Positions 1 to 9,098 of a stretch of DNA of 64,000 nt are shown piece after piece (positions within the stretch are counted from its first letter, which is position 1; the number at the start of each line of letters is the position of its first letter). The stretch spans positions 2,717,673-2,781,672 of the forward strand of contig NZ_BAFN01000001.1 of assembly GCF_000949635.1 (NCBI RefSeq). Direction: 5' to 3'. The notes under the pieces are model-generated. The model made no database searches, was not told where the DNA came from, and saw only the letters and a program-made list of their open reading frames with translations. The stretch comes from Candidatus Brocadia sinica JPN1. Its GTDB lineage: Bacteria > Planctomycetota > Brocadiia > Brocadiales > Brocadiaceae. Made by a program: the position numbers and the translations under genes.

Positions 1-1118
1 CTTATACCCGGGAGAAGACGGAAGAAAGACACTTTTTTCAGGATAGCCGGGAATACTTATTCTACCAATTGAAACATATACAACATCACGCTGCAGCCCA
101 ATCTATTGTTGGCTTTTTAACTTCCCTTGCACCGGTCCTCGTGGTCTGGTTTGGGGCAATGCAGGTTATCCATGGTCACCTGACCGTTGGCGAGCTAGCT
201 GCATTTTATGCCTATCTAAGCATGTTTTACAACCCTCTGAACCGGCTTACTGAACTGAATGTCCTTTTAGCCAATTCCCAATCTGCGATGGAGAGGATTT
301 TTGAGGTATTTAACACTTCTCCTGAGGTTGTGGATTGTCCTGCCGCTCAGGAACTTGGACCTATTAAGGGAGAGATCAAATTCTTCAATGTCCATTTTGC
401 CTATGAAATGTCAAAAACTGTCCTGAAGGATATCAATTTGCGTATACCGGCTGGCTGCACGGTGGCGCTGGTGGGGCCGAGTGGCGCTGGGAAATCTACG
501 TTTGTCAAACTCATCCCGAGGTTTTACGATGTCTCGGCGGGAAAGATTACCATTGATGGCTGGGATATTCGGGATTTCAAGCTGAGTTGGTTAAGGAGAC
601 ATATTGCTACCGTGCCTCAGGATCCAATCTTGTTTTCCGGTACGATCCACGAGAATATCCTGTTTGGCAAGCCCAATGCTATTGAAAGAGAGATTCAGTC
701 CGCGGCTATTTTCGCCAACGCCCATGATTTTATTAGTAAACTGCCAAAGGGTTATCAAACGGAAATCGGTGAAGGCGGCCTTAAACTTTCAGGGGGACAG
801 AGGCAGCGTGTTGCTCTGGCACGGGCATTTCTAAAAAATGCGCCTGTTTTAATTTTAGACGAGGCGACTTCTTCCCTGGATTCCGAGTCAGAAAATCTGG
901 TCCAGACGGCATTGAAGAGATTAATGCAAGGACGAACGACCATAATTATTGCCCACAGGCTGTCCACTATTCAATCGGCGGATATGATTGTTGTCTTTGA
1001 CAATGGAGAGATTGTAGAGATTGGCAGCCATCAAAAACTTTTGCAGCATTCATCTAGTCTTTACCGTCAACTGTATGAAAAACAATTTCATTGCAAAAAA
1101 ACAGGAGTAGATGTATAA
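1..1118 (+). CDS. ABC exporter (MsbA/lipid-flippase type), 5'-truncated by window edge
   Basis: C-terminal part of a half-size ABC exporter. The reading frame (codons from position 3) is open to the left edge, so the start lies outside the window. The visible part begins in the last transmembrane region, with a hydrophobic segment around LAPVLVVWFGAMQVI, followed by a full nucleotide-binding domain. That domain shows Walker A GPSGAGKST, Q-loop VPQDP, signature LSGGQRQR, Walker B VLILDEATSS and H-loop AHRLS. Such proteins sit in the inner membrane as dimers and pump lipids or drugs outward using ATP. An MsbA-like role in LPS lipid A transport is possible, but the substrate cannot be read from this fragment. 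Confidence is high for the family and low for the substrate. Confidence 0.9.
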   Translation, partial: YTREKTEERHFFQDSREYLFYQLKHIQHHAAAQSIVGFLTSLAPVLVVWFGAMQVIHGHLTVGELAAFYAYLSMFYNPLNRLTELNVLLANSQSAMERIFEVFNTSPEVVDCPAAQELGPIKGEIKFFNVHFAYEMSKTVLKDINLRIPAGCTVALVGPSGAGKSTFVKLIPRFYDVSAGKITIDGWDIRDFKLSWLRRHIATVPQDPILFSGTIHENILFGKPNAIEREIQSAAIFANAHDFISKLPKGYQTEIGEGGLKLSGGQRQRVALARAFLKNAPVLILDEATSSLDSESENLVQTALKRLMQGRTTIIIAHRLSTIQSADMIVVFDNGEIVEIGSHQKLLQHSSSLYRQLYEKQFHCKKTGVDV

Positions 1119-1231
1119 AAATCGCAATCAGTATTATTTTATTTTATTCATAGAACGAAATCCTTTATCGGTATGAGCCTTGGCTATTCAACAATCAAAT
1201 TTTATTGAGGTGCCACCATCAGGGCTAAATT

Positions 1232-4105
1232 ATGATAAATGAAGTAATAACCAAAAGGTTCCTTGTTATTTCTTTAGGCGGTAAAGATGCAGAATATACA
1301 TCTTTTCGAGATTATTTTACGCAGAATGGCTTTGATGTTTCTTTTGTTTATGACGAGAGAGATTTACACAAGATACCGGAGAGTAGAAATGGTTTCGATG
1401 TAGTTTTGGTAGACGTGGATCGAGATCCGGATAAACAGATAGTGGCTGTTCAAATCATGAAAAAATATTATCCTCACACAGCGGTAGTGCCAATAACAAA
1501 GGAAAGCAAGATTGATATTGCATTACAAATGAGGATGTCATGCCTGGGACTTTTTGATTATATTACGAGGCCAATTCATTGGGGGAATCTTGATGATGTA
1601 TTGAGAAGGGTATTCCGGAAAATTGACACTGATCGTATGTTGAAAAGGATGGAGCAGGAGCGGGAGACCATCCTGAATATCAATCGCTTAGTACTCTCTC
1701 ACATGAGTTACAAGGATTTTTGTAATGCGTTATGCCTTGAACTCAGAAAGATTATTAACTTTGATTACTTCAGTTTAGTATCGAGAATTGAACCTTCGGG
1801 TGAATATTATATGTACTTATTTGATTTAGAGCAAAATGTACACAATTTTCAGAGAGGCACCGAATTGAAAACAACCCTGGAAAGTTTTCTTTTTAATGAG
1901 GTGTCAAAGTCCAGTAAGATCATTATTAGAAATGAAGTATGCAAAAATGGGAGTGAGGATGAAAAAGACATAGTGAACGACGGCATCACATCTTACATGG
2001 TCTACCCGCTCTTTATTAATAATGCTTTAATTGGTTGTATAAATATTCTCAGTAAACATCGTGCCCATTTTTCTGAAACCCATAGTAACCTTATAGGTCA
2101 GGTGTCAGCGCAAATTACGGTTACGCTGATGAATGCCATGCTGCTGGATAGTCTTACTGCGTCGGAAGAGAAATACAGGGACCTGGTCGAGAATGCCCCA
2201 GAGATTATATTTAAGATGGATAGTCACGGAAGGTTTTTGCACGTAAATAAGATGGGGCTGGAGATACTTGGGTATAGTGCGAAAGAAATGACCTCGATGT
2301 ATTTGTTTGATCTCGTTGCTGACGAGCATGGAACTATTATTAAGAAGCAATACGACACGTCAGTCAATTCCCGGAAGGATAATAATTTGGTTATGACCTT
2401 ATTGACAAAAGATGGCAAACGACTGGACGCGGAAATAATTTGTTCCATACAATACGATACCATTCTTAACGATTACCTGGTCAGAGCCTTTGTTCGCGAT
2501 GTGACAGAACGACGTATATTGGAAAAAAGAATATTTGAATATCAGAGGCGTTTAAAGGGTTTGCTAAAAGAAAAAACGCTGAAGTTAAGTGAAACCGAAA
2601 AAGAAATGTACAATCAAAGAAAATTTCTGGATGCCTTGATACAAAACACGAACGTGTATGTGGTTACCATTACCTTGAAGGGAGAGATTGTGTTTGTGAA
2701 CCGTGCCATAGAGAAGAGGTTTGGCTACACATTAGATGAGGTCATTGGAAAATCTATCGTCGACGTTTTTATTCCTCAGGACAAGGCAGAAGAATTGTCC
2801 GATGATATACAGATGCTCTTTAGTGGAAACAAGGGAGAGCAGATCGAGATACCTTTTGCCTCAAGGAACCAGAAGGTTCGGGATATTTTATGGATTGTGA
2901 CCTATCTGAAAGACGAGTGGAATACCATCTCGAATATTAACTTGTTCGGTTATGACATTACTGAGCAGAAGATATTAAAGGAACAACTTATCCAGGCCGA
3001 AAAGATGAGCAGCGTTGGGACAATGATTTCCGGGGTGGCCCATGAACTGAATAATCCCCTGTCAATTATATTGAATTTCAGCGAGCTTATATTGATGTGT
3101 GATAATTTATCAAAGAGTGCAACCAATCGATTGAGACATATTATAGATGCCTCCCAGCGTTGTACCCGTATTGTGGAAAATCTACTTACCTTTGCAACGA
3201 AACGAAAATCCGTCAGGAAGGGGCAATATATCTGTATTAACGAGGTTTTAAAGAATGCCCTTGAATTAAAGATCAATGACTTCAGAGTCAATAATATTGA
3301 AGTGGAACAATTGTTTTCTCAATCATTGCCCAGGACGATGGCCGATCGGGTGCAGCTTATGCAGGTTTTTATAAATCTCATTAATAACGCTTATGATGCT
3401 ATGAAAAGTGCGCATGGGAGGGGGAGTCTGGCTATTCGTACGCTCCAGAGGGGGGATAAGATCGTAATAGAATTTGAGGACGACGGACCTGGCATTCTTG
3501 AGCCGGAAAAGTTGTTTACTCCTTTTTATACTACGAAAGAAGTGGGAAAAGGTACTGGCCTGGGTTTGGCGGTAAGTTATGGCATTATAAAAGAACATGG
3601 AGGAACAATTGTCGGCAGGAATTGGCAGAGAGGCGCTATTTTTACCGTTACGCTTCCTATCAAGGTACAGACGAGCAAAGAGATCAAACTTCCAGTAAAG
3701 GGGGATTATAATTTATATGGTTTACGTTTACTGCTGGTAGAAGACGAGGTAGGTATTGCAGAGTCTTGCAGTGAATTATTAATGGCAAAAGGTTGCCATG
3801 TAACATCAGTATCCAGCGCAAAAGATGCAATGCAGGCTATCCAGGAGGATCGATTTGATATCGTTGTTATGGATTTGAAAATGCCTGGTGAAATATCCGG
3901 AATCCAATTTTATGAATGGATGATGGGCTATATGCCGACCTTGAGGGAGAAGGTGATTTTGATGACTGGGGATACTCTTTCTCCGGAATTTAGGGCATTT
4001 ATTGAAAAGAGCAAGGTTCCTGTTATCCCTAAACCGTTCCGTTTTAATACTTTCCTTGAAAAGATAGGTTTCACCGCAAAAAAGGCGGGTTTGTTTCAGG
4101 TGTGA
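1232..4105 (+). CDS. Hybrid sensor histidine kinase with receiver-like N-terminus, GAF, two PAS, kinase core and C-terminal receiver
   Basis: A 957-residue cytoplasmic signalling protein with no transmembrane segment. Domains in order: receiver-like region (about 10-130, LVDVDRD at the acceptor position), GAF (about 165-305), PAS (about 312-425), short coiled coil, PAS (about 468-580), HisKA with HELNNP and phosphorylatable His604, HATPase (N-box INNAYDAM near 716, DDGPGI near 750, GTGLGL near 774) and a C-terminal receiver with acidic VEDE and acceptor Asp881 in MDLKMPG. It probably integrates small-ligand or redox signals and runs a phosphorelay. The output partner is unknown. The nearest regulators are the NtrC-type proteins a few kilobases downstream, but no operon link is visible. 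Confidence 0.9.
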   Translation: MINEVITKRFLVISLGGKDAEYTSFRDYFTQNGFDVSFVYDERDLHKIPESRNGFDVVLVDVDRDPDKQIVAVQIMKKYYPHTAVVPITKESKIDIALQMRMSCLGLFDYITRPIHWGNLDDVLRRVFRKIDTDRMLKRMEQERETILNINRLVLSHMSYKDFCNALCLELRKIINFDYFSLVSRIEPSGEYYMYLFDLEQNVHNFQRGTELKTTLESFLFNEVSKSSKIIIRNEVCKNGSEDEKDIVNDGITSYMVYPLFINNALIGCINILSKHRAHFSETHSNLIGQVSAQITVTLMNAMLLDSLTASEEKYRDLVENAPEIIFKMDSHGRFLHVNKMGLEILGYSAKEMTSMYLFDLVADEHGTIIKKQYDTSVNSRKDNNLVMTLLTKDGKRLDAEIICSIQYDTILNDYLVRAFVRDVTERRILEKRIFEYQRRLKGLLKEKTLKLSETEKEMYNQRKFLDALIQNTNVYVVTITLKGEIVFVNRAIEKRFGYTLDEVIGKSIVDVFIPQDKAEELSDDIQMLFSGNKGEQIEIPFASRNQKVRDILWIVTYLKDEWNTISNINLFGYDITEQKILKEQLIQAEKMSSVGTMISGVAHELNNPLSIILNFSELILMCDNLSKSATNRLRHIIDASQRCTRIVENLLTFATKRKSVRKGQYICINEVLKNALELKINDFRVNNIEVEQLFSQSLPRTMADRVQLMQVFINLINNAYDAMKSAHGRGSLAIRTLQRGDKIVIEFEDDGPGILEPEKLFTPFYTTKEVGKGTGLGLAVSYGIIKEHGGTIVGRNWQRGAIFTVTLPIKVQTSKEIKLPVKGDYNLYGLRLLLVEDEVGIAESCSELLMAKGCHVTSVSSAKDAMQAIQEDRFDIVVMDLKMPGEISGIQFYEWMMGYMPTLREKVILMTGDTLSPEFRAFIEKSKVPVIPKPFRFNTFLEKIGFTAKKAGLFQV

Positions 4106-4147
4106 TAATGGTGATAATACTGAATATATTGAAAATTTGTGCTTTGT

Positions 4148-5194
4148 TTAGTACCTTCTTGTGCTGATTCGCTGTCTCCATATTTTTTTAACTATGCCAT
4201 CGTCATCCTCATCATAGATTTCTCCTACGACTTCTTCTAAAATATCTTCCAATGTTATAATACCTATAATCTTGGTACTCTCGCGTACAATGGCCATGTG
4301 AACGCGATTTCCTTGAAAATTTTTGAGTATTCTAAGAATGGATTCGTTATCATCTACAAAATAAGGTTTACGGAGCAAGTTAGCTAAGGAAAATTCTATT
4401 TTGGTATCCATCATAGCTACGAATTCTTTTGTATGAAGAATTCCGATTACCTGTGGTTCAGCTTCATTCAGCAGGACGGGAAGTCTTGTATGTCCACAAT
4501 CAATGATGACCTTTAAGATTTCTTCCTTGCTCATAGAACTACGAATCGCAATCACCTTGGAGAAGGGGAGCATTACTTCTGATGCCTTTTTGAAGCGTAG
4601 TGCAAATAAGTTCAAAATGTAATCCCTATGAAAAGGATGTAGTGATTTTAGAGATAGTTCTGATATTCCTTCTTCAGAAGAAGGAATATGGCGAATACCT
4701 ATCTGGGAAAGAAATTGCAGTGTTGATTGCTCAAGGATATGGACAACAGGCGTAGCGATCTTTGTCAAAATCGTTAACATGTGACTGGAGGCCAAAGAGA
4801 CCTCTTCGGGGTAACGAATTGCAATGGCTTTGGGTATTAGCTCACCGATGACAACAGTAAAAAAAGTAAATGGGATGACAAAGAGTGCGATTCCGATAAT
4901 TTCAGCGGTTGTTCCAGAAACTCCCAAAAGTCTATTGAGATATGGAAGTATAGATTCTTTTACTTCTACGCCCCCGACCGCCGCTGATAACGTTCCGATT
5001 AATGTAATGCCTATCTGGATTACGGCAAAGGTTCTATCTGGACGTGTTCTTAAGATAATGAATTTCTTGGCAGCAACATTACCCTTAGAGGCCATATCTC
5101 GTAAAAACGGGACATTGGAAGAAGCGAAGGCCATTTCAATACATGAAAACAGTCCATTGAAGAGAAGCAATATGATTATTATAATCCATTCCAT
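4148..5194 (-). CDS. CNNM-domain (DUF21) / CBS-pair membrane protein, HlyC/CorC family
   Basis: 348 residues. The N-terminal CNNM domain (about 1-175) has hydrophobic helices, beginning with a run of isoleucine and leucine and continuing through an AAFASS-type segment and IGIALFVIPFTFF. A CBS pair follows (about 195-325: SKVIAIRSSMSKEE, GHTRLPVL, ILHTKEF and the second repeat ending IITLEDILEEVVGEI, the hallmark of this family). Members are linked to Mg2+/Co2+ efflux or tolerance. The usual C-terminal CorC_HlyC transporter-associated domain is missing, since the protein ends about 20 residues after the EEVVGEI motif. Convergent with the kinase gene and divergent from flgM. Older 'hemolysin' names should not be taken as function. 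Confidence 0.85.
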   Translation of the reverse strand: MEWIIIIILLLFNGLFSCIEMAFASSNVPFLRDMASKGNVAAKKFIILRTRPDRTFAVIQIGITLIGTLSAAVGGVEVKESILPYLNRLLGVSGTTAEIIGIALFVIPFTFFTVVIGELIPKAIAIRYPEEVSLASSHMLTILTKIATPVVHILEQSTLQFLSQIGIRHIPSSEEGISELSLKSLHPFHRDYILNLFALRFKKASEVMLPFSKVIAIRSSMSKEEILKVIIDCGHTRLPVLLNEAEPQVIGILHTKEFVAMMDTKIEFSLANLLRKPYFVDDNESILRILKNFQGNRVHMAIVRESTKIIGIITLEDILEEVVGEIYDEDDDGIVKKIWRQRISTRRY

Positions 5195-5584
5195 AATATG
5201 TCAAACCGTGAGAAAATACCCTGTTACCTTTTTTCCTTAAATTATGATAAAATAAAAAAGTAAACCTTTTTCTAAATAAGTATTGTATGTAGTCAACTAC
5301 ACAGATGCGGATAAACCTATAAAACTACAATTAATGGTACTTGTTTTTTAGATAGATCAATCTAATTTTAATAAAATCATCCTAAATAATATGTGTATTT
5401 AATTCAACAAAGTAATTAAAAAAAGTTAAATTTTTTAAAAAACATGCCGATATATTAAAGATAAATAGTTAGTGATTGTTACCTGTGAAGAAATAAACTG
5501 GAAATTAGTTGACGGATACACCTTGAGAATTTATTATCATTCCAGATATTACGGGTAAGGTATTTATTAACCGGGAGATTTCAA
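5195..5584. other. Divergent intergenic region upstream of flgM
   Basis: 390 bases without a gene, very AT-rich. It must hold the promoter of the minus-strand CBS protein and carries a strong sigma-28 promoter for flgM (listed separately). No convincing small ORF or RNA gene was seen. Confidence 0.6.
5427..5453 (+). promoter_or_regulatory. Sigma-28 (FliA) promoter of flgM
   Basis: TAAA at 5427-5430, exactly 15 bases, then GCCGATAT at 5446-5453, against the FliA consensus TAAA-N15-GCCGATAA. Only the last base departs from consensus. Transcription would begin near 5460, about 125 bases before the flgM ATG. FliA is encoded at 35479-36243 in the same window, so late-stage feedback expression of its anti-sigma factor is the natural reading. 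Confidence 0.85.
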
Positions 5585-5920
5585 ATGCCAATAGAAGATG
5601 TTTCCAAAACCTCTTTACACCAAGGAGTTGCTAATATAAACCGTATTGAGATAAATCGGCCACATGCAAAGGTAGAAAAGGACGAACGCTCTGCTAAAGT
5701 GAAATTTGATTCAGTGGATATCTCCAAAGAAGCAAGGAACCTTGAGAAGACGATTGCGAGTCTCAAGGCCAGTGTGAGTGAAATGCATGATGTAAGGGCA
5801 GCAAAGATGAAGGAAGTTAAAATAAAATTAGAAAATGGTTTCTATGACCAGCCAGAGGTGATCGAACAGGTAGCGAAGAAGGTTGCAGATGTTTTTAGTG
5901 TTAAAAAGCAAGAGGCATGA
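5585..5920 (+). CDS. flgM: Anti-sigma-28 factor FlgM
   Basis: 111 residues. The C-terminal half carries the FlgM pattern: VDISKEAR (about 38-45), then VRAAKMKEVKIKLENGFYD (about 69-87) and an EVIEQVAKKVADVF helix. FlgM binds FliA until the hook-basal body is finished and is then exported through the flagellar channel. The start is ATG 5585, with the purine-rich GGGAGATT seven to eight bases upstream. A strong sigma-28 promoter lies about 130 bases upstream, fitting autoregulation. The next ORF follows after only 3 bases. Identity rests on the conserved C-terminal motif; the N-terminus is divergent, as is normal for the family. Confidence 0.85.
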   Translation: MPIEDVSKTSLHQGVANINRIEINRPHAKVEKDERSAKVKFDSVDISKEARNLEKTIASLKASVSEMHDVRAAKMKEVKIKLENGFYDQPEVIEQVAKKVADVFSVKKQEA

Positions 5921-5923
5921 TTT

Positions 5924-6127
5924 ATGTTGAACGATAAAACGGCAGATATGCAAAGAATCCGTAAGCGATTTATAGGGGTTAAATTTGATTGCTGTCAGGT
6001 ATATACACGGATTTACGCTAACAAGGAGGAAACAGCGTACGAGGGTAGATGTCCAAAATGTTTGCGAAAAATATGTATCAAAATACGCAAAGATGGAGTA
6101 AATTGCAGATTTTTTTCAGCATTTTAA
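5924..6127 (+). CDS. Small zinc-ribbon-like protein encoded directly after flgM
   Basis: 67 residues, not a recognised named family. It has a Cys pair (FDCCQ, about residue 23) and a CPKC knuckle (about 43-46), spaced like a small zinc-binding module, followed by a basic tail (KICIKIRK). The ATG sits 3 bases after the flgM stop, and the end of flgM supplies an AAGAGG-type ribosome site, so the two are very likely co-transcribed from the sigma-28 promoter. A perfect intrinsic terminator follows about 30 bases later and closes this two-gene unit. Function unknown. A role in late flagellar regulation is inferred from position only. Confidence 0.65.
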   Translation: MLNDKTADMQRIRKRFIGVKFDCCQVYTRIYANKEETAYEGRCPKCLRKICIKIRKDGVNCRFFSAF

Positions 6128-6157
6128 CCTTGAGTTTTAGGCATTTATAGTGGCCTT

Positions 6158-6207
6158 AAAAGCCTGTCCATTTGTATTTCAATATTATACAAATGGACAG
6201 GCTTTTT
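6158..6207. terminator. Intrinsic (bidirectional-looking) terminator
   Basis: A perfect 20-bp inverted repeat, arms 6158-6177 and 6187-6206, with a GC core GCCTGTCC and A/T ends so that either strand ends in a U-run. Loop of 9 bases. It separates the flgM unit from the next TPR gene. Confidence 0.9.
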
Positions 6208-6259
6208 TAATTTGTGTTGAGGATGTCTTATTCGATAATAACTTTTGGCGATTATAAGA

Positions 6260-7441
6260 ATGGGTTGGAAAATATATCAAAAATTACTAGCATTGCTGGT
6301 TGTTTTTTTTGTTGTTGTGGTAACTGTTGTCCACGGAAATGACCGAAAGTCGAAAGTTGTTATTTTTCCTCTTAAAAACAATCAGGATTTAAATTGTCTT
6401 ATTCAGGGAATCGAAGAAGTAATACGGAGCGAATTGATTCGTTCTGGATATTTTGCCGTGACAGAACAAGAGCGCACCTATGAGTTCGTGAAAGAGGCCG
6501 TGCTGTACAACTTTATTAAAATTGAAGATGTGAATGTGGAAGCCGCGTTACCCAGGGCAAATATTGTTGATTTGTTTGCCAAGGTTGATTCGAAGGTAAT
6601 CATTCGAGTTGCAGAAAGGTTGAAAGCGGATTTTGTGGTTAAAGGGTCTCTTAATCAGTTTGGGGAAAAGTTTCGGGCAGATATTGAAGTTATTGATGTG
6701 AAGGCTAAAGAGACGTCAAGCGCTCTAGTAGGTGAATGCGAATCGAAGGAAAAAATTCCGGAGATGATGGAATATCTCTCACAGCAAATCGTTAATGTTT
6801 GCAAAGGCGCAAATGTACAAAAGGAAATTGACTATATACGAAGTAGCTATCAACAGGGAAATTTAACTTATGAAGAGACGTCAGATAGATTAAAAAATCT
6901 TTCTTCACTGATGCCAGAGTCATTTCTAATTCACTGCGCCTTATTTTTACACTATTTGGGACATCAAGAGATGCAAGATAGTTTGATTGAAGAAGGTGAA
7001 GAGGTAATAAATCTGTTTAATCCCGATAGCGAGGCGGATATCAGATATTTGTCTTTTTTAGGCATAGACCCCTTTTATGAACTCGCCAATGTTTATAGTG
7101 CGGCGGGAAAAATTGATAACGCAATAGAGGTTTATAATCGGGCAATCCGGGGATATCGCATGAATCACATAAAATACTATAAACAGTTAGGGGTATTATA
7201 TAAACGAGAGGGTAAAACCGAATTGGCTATTAATGTCTTTAAACAGGTATTAGGCATGAATCCAGCAGATTATGAGACAAGATTGACACTCGCTGCAGCG
7301 TATGAAACTAAGGGCGACGTATCAAACGCCATGGAGCAATATCGGCATTGCCTGAAATACACTAAGAATACGAAAGAAAGTTCACATGTAAAAGATATGA
7401 TTGCACGGCTTCAGTCAAAAAAAGATGTTGAGAACAAATAG
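6260..7441 (+). CDS. Exported CsgG/FlgO-like domain protein with C-terminal TPRs
   Basis: About 393 residues from ATG 6260. The start at 6260 was chosen because it gives a clean signal peptide (basic MGWKIYQK, then a valine/leucine-rich core ending VVHGND). The N-terminal domain (about 30-190) has the CsgG/TolB-N/FlgO look: KVVIFPLKNN, a helix IEEVIRSELIRSG, then FAVTEQER and a later AERLKADFVVKGSL. TPR repeats occupy the C-terminal third (for example YELANVYSAAGKIDNAIEVYNRAI). Proteins of this sort sit in the periplasm or outer membrane as assembly factors. Placement between flgM and the sigma-54 regulators suggests a flagellar or cell-envelope assembly role, by inference only. The ribosome site is weak. 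Confidence 0.7.
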   Translation: MGWKIYQKLLALLVVFFVVVVTVVHGNDRKSKVVIFPLKNNQDLNCLIQGIEEVIRSELIRSGYFAVTEQERTYEFVKEAVLYNFIKIEDVNVEAALPRANIVDLFAKVDSKVIIRVAERLKADFVVKGSLNQFGEKFRADIEVIDVKAKETSSALVGECESKEKIPEMMEYLSQQIVNVCKGANVQKEIDYIRSSYQQGNLTYEETSDRLKNLSSLMPESFLIHCALFLHYLGHQEMQDSLIEEGEEVINLFNPDSEADIRYLSFLGIDPFYELANVYSAAGKIDNAIEVYNRAIRGYRMNHIKYYKQLGVLYKREGKTELAINVFKQVLGMNPADYETRLTLAAAYETKGDVSNAMEQYRHCLKYTKNTKESSHVKDMIARLQSKKDVENK

Positions 7442-7447
7442 ACAAAC

Positions 7448-7463
7448 TGGCATATTGTTTGCC
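7448..7463 (+). promoter_or_regulatory. Sigma-54-type promoter before the NtrC-type regulator
   Basis: TGGCAT-N5-TTGCC with correct GG-to-GC spacing of 12. Predicted transcription start near 7474, giving a leader of about 130 bases to the regulator at 7603. It begins 7 bases after the stop of the upstream TPR gene. Confidence 0.5.
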
Positions 7464-7602
7464 TTAAGACAATAAAAATATTTATCGATGATAAAGTGTT
7501 GAATTGTTCAACCTATTATGATAACCTGCTCGAATATGTGTTTAGAAATTAAACATTTTTGTATATATCTGATAGGTTGTTTTCTGTAAAAAGGGGGGGG
7601 AA

Positions 7603-9000
7603 ATGTCATCGAAGGCAATAATTCTTATTGTGGACGATGAGGAAACGATTCGGTTTTCAATGAAAGAGTTTTTGGAGGGGCAAGGATATGAGGTTGTTGT
7701 CGCCGAAACGTGTGTGCAGGCATTAGAGAAGATAAATGAGTTTCTGCCTGACCTGGTGCTGTTGGATTTGAGGTTGCCCAACATGGATGGAATAGAACTC
7801 CTTGAAAAGGTAAAAACGAAAGATCCTAATGCCTTGATCATTGTTATGACGGGGTATGGAAGTGTTGACTCAGCAGTCGAGGCAATGAAGATAGGGGCTT
7901 ATGATTATTTGGAAAAGCCTTTCAAAACAGAACACTTAAAAGTGGTTATCGAAAAGGCCTTGGGTACCCAGGCATTGAGGAGGGAAGTGTTAGAATTACG
8001 GGCACAGCAGTGGACTTTTGCTGATGAGCCTGGTGGTGTGATAATCGGGAATAGTCAGCAAATGAAAGAGGTGTATAGCCTTATTAAACAGGTGTCAAAG
8101 AGTCCATCAACAACGGTACTAATACAGGGAGAAAGTGGTACAGGGAAGGAACTTGTTGCTCGGGCTATTCATCATTTAAGCTCGCGGAAGAATGGTCGTT
8201 TTGTAGATATTAATTGCGCTGCTTTGACAGAGAGTCTGCTTGAAGCAGAATTATTTGGATATGAAAAGGGCTCCTTTACAGGTGCTACTACGACTGGCAA
8301 GCCGGGCTTGTTTGAAGTTGCTGATAAAGGAACTATTTTTTTGGATGAAATAGGCGAGATGGGTATTGCCTTACAAGCGAAACTTCTGAGAATCCTGCAA
8401 GAGAGACAATTTAAGAGAGTTGGTGGGATTAACGATATCAAAATTGATGTCAGGGTAATTGCGTCAACCAACCGGAATTTGGAAGAGGAGGTGGAATCGG
8501 GTAATTTTAGAAAAGACCTTTATTATAGGTTGAAGGTGTTGCCGATCTATGTTCCTCCATTAAGTGAGAGGAAGGATGATATCATGCTTTTAGTGAAACA
8601 TTTTGTGCATAAATATAATAACGAATTTAACAAAAATGTTCATCACATACCTCCAGAAACAGAAAGATTGCTTTTGGAATACCAGTGGCCCGGAAATATT
8701 CGCGAGTTAAAAAATGTAATTGAGCGAGCTGTCTTGATTTCGAGCAATGGTACATTGCAACCTGAATTAGGTGTTACCGTCGATTCAAGAAGAAATACAA
8801 TTGATAATAATGACATGCATGGGAGTGGAGAAAGCGATAAGGAACTAAATGCTCGTTCGTTGGCAAATATTGAAAGGCAACATATCCAGAGGGTTCTCAA
8901 TGAGACTTCCTGGCGGAGAACCGAGGCGGCCAAGATATTAGGTATCAACAGGACTACTTTATACAATAAAATAAAAGAATATGGCCTTAGTCCGTCATAA
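7603..9000 (+). CDS. Sigma-54-dependent response regulator (NtrC/FlrC type)
   Basis: 465 residues with the complete NtrC architecture. The receiver domain (1-120) has acidic DDE and acceptor Asp55 in LLDLRLP. The AAA+ domain has Walker A GESGTGKE (176-183), sigma-54 contact loop GSFTGA (223-228) and Walker B FLDEIG (246-251). A C-terminal Fis-type helix-turn-helix covers about 425-460 (RTEAAKILGINRTTLYNKI). The intact loop means it should open sigma-54 promoters when phosphorylated. The ATG follows an eight-G run (7592-7599) that acts as a very strong ribosome site. Its position before the flagellar cluster suggests control of flagellar classes, and TGGCAY-N5-TTGCY sites occur at several places in the window. 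Cognate kinase not certain. Confidence 0.9.
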   Translation: MSSKAIILIVDDEETIRFSMKEFLEGQGYEVVVAETCVQALEKINEFLPDLVLLDLRLPNMDGIELLEKVKTKDPNALIIVMTGYGSVDSAVEAMKIGAYDYLEKPFKTEHLKVVIEKALGTQALRREVLELRAQQWTFADEPGGVIIGNSQQMKEVYSLIKQVSKSPSTTVLIQGESGTGKELVARAIHHLSSRKNGRFVDINCAALTESLLEAELFGYEKGSFTGATTTGKPGLFEVADKGTIFLDEIGEMGIALQAKLLRILQERQFKRVGGINDIKIDVRVIASTNRNLEEEVESGNFRKDLYYRLKVLPIYVPPLSERKDDIMLLVKHFVHKYNNEFNKNVHHIPPETERLLLEYQWPGNIRELKNVIERAVLISSNGTLQPELGVTVDSRRNTIDNNDMHGSGESDKELNARSLANIERQHIQRVLNETSWRRTEAAKILGINRTTLYNKIKEYGLSPS

Positions 9001-9098
9001 ATTAGACGATTTAAGTAACAGGGTTGCATATTTGCATTTAAATTGAAGAAAAGTGTTTACGTTTATTATTTCTATGCGTTTACCGGTATGGTACGGGC

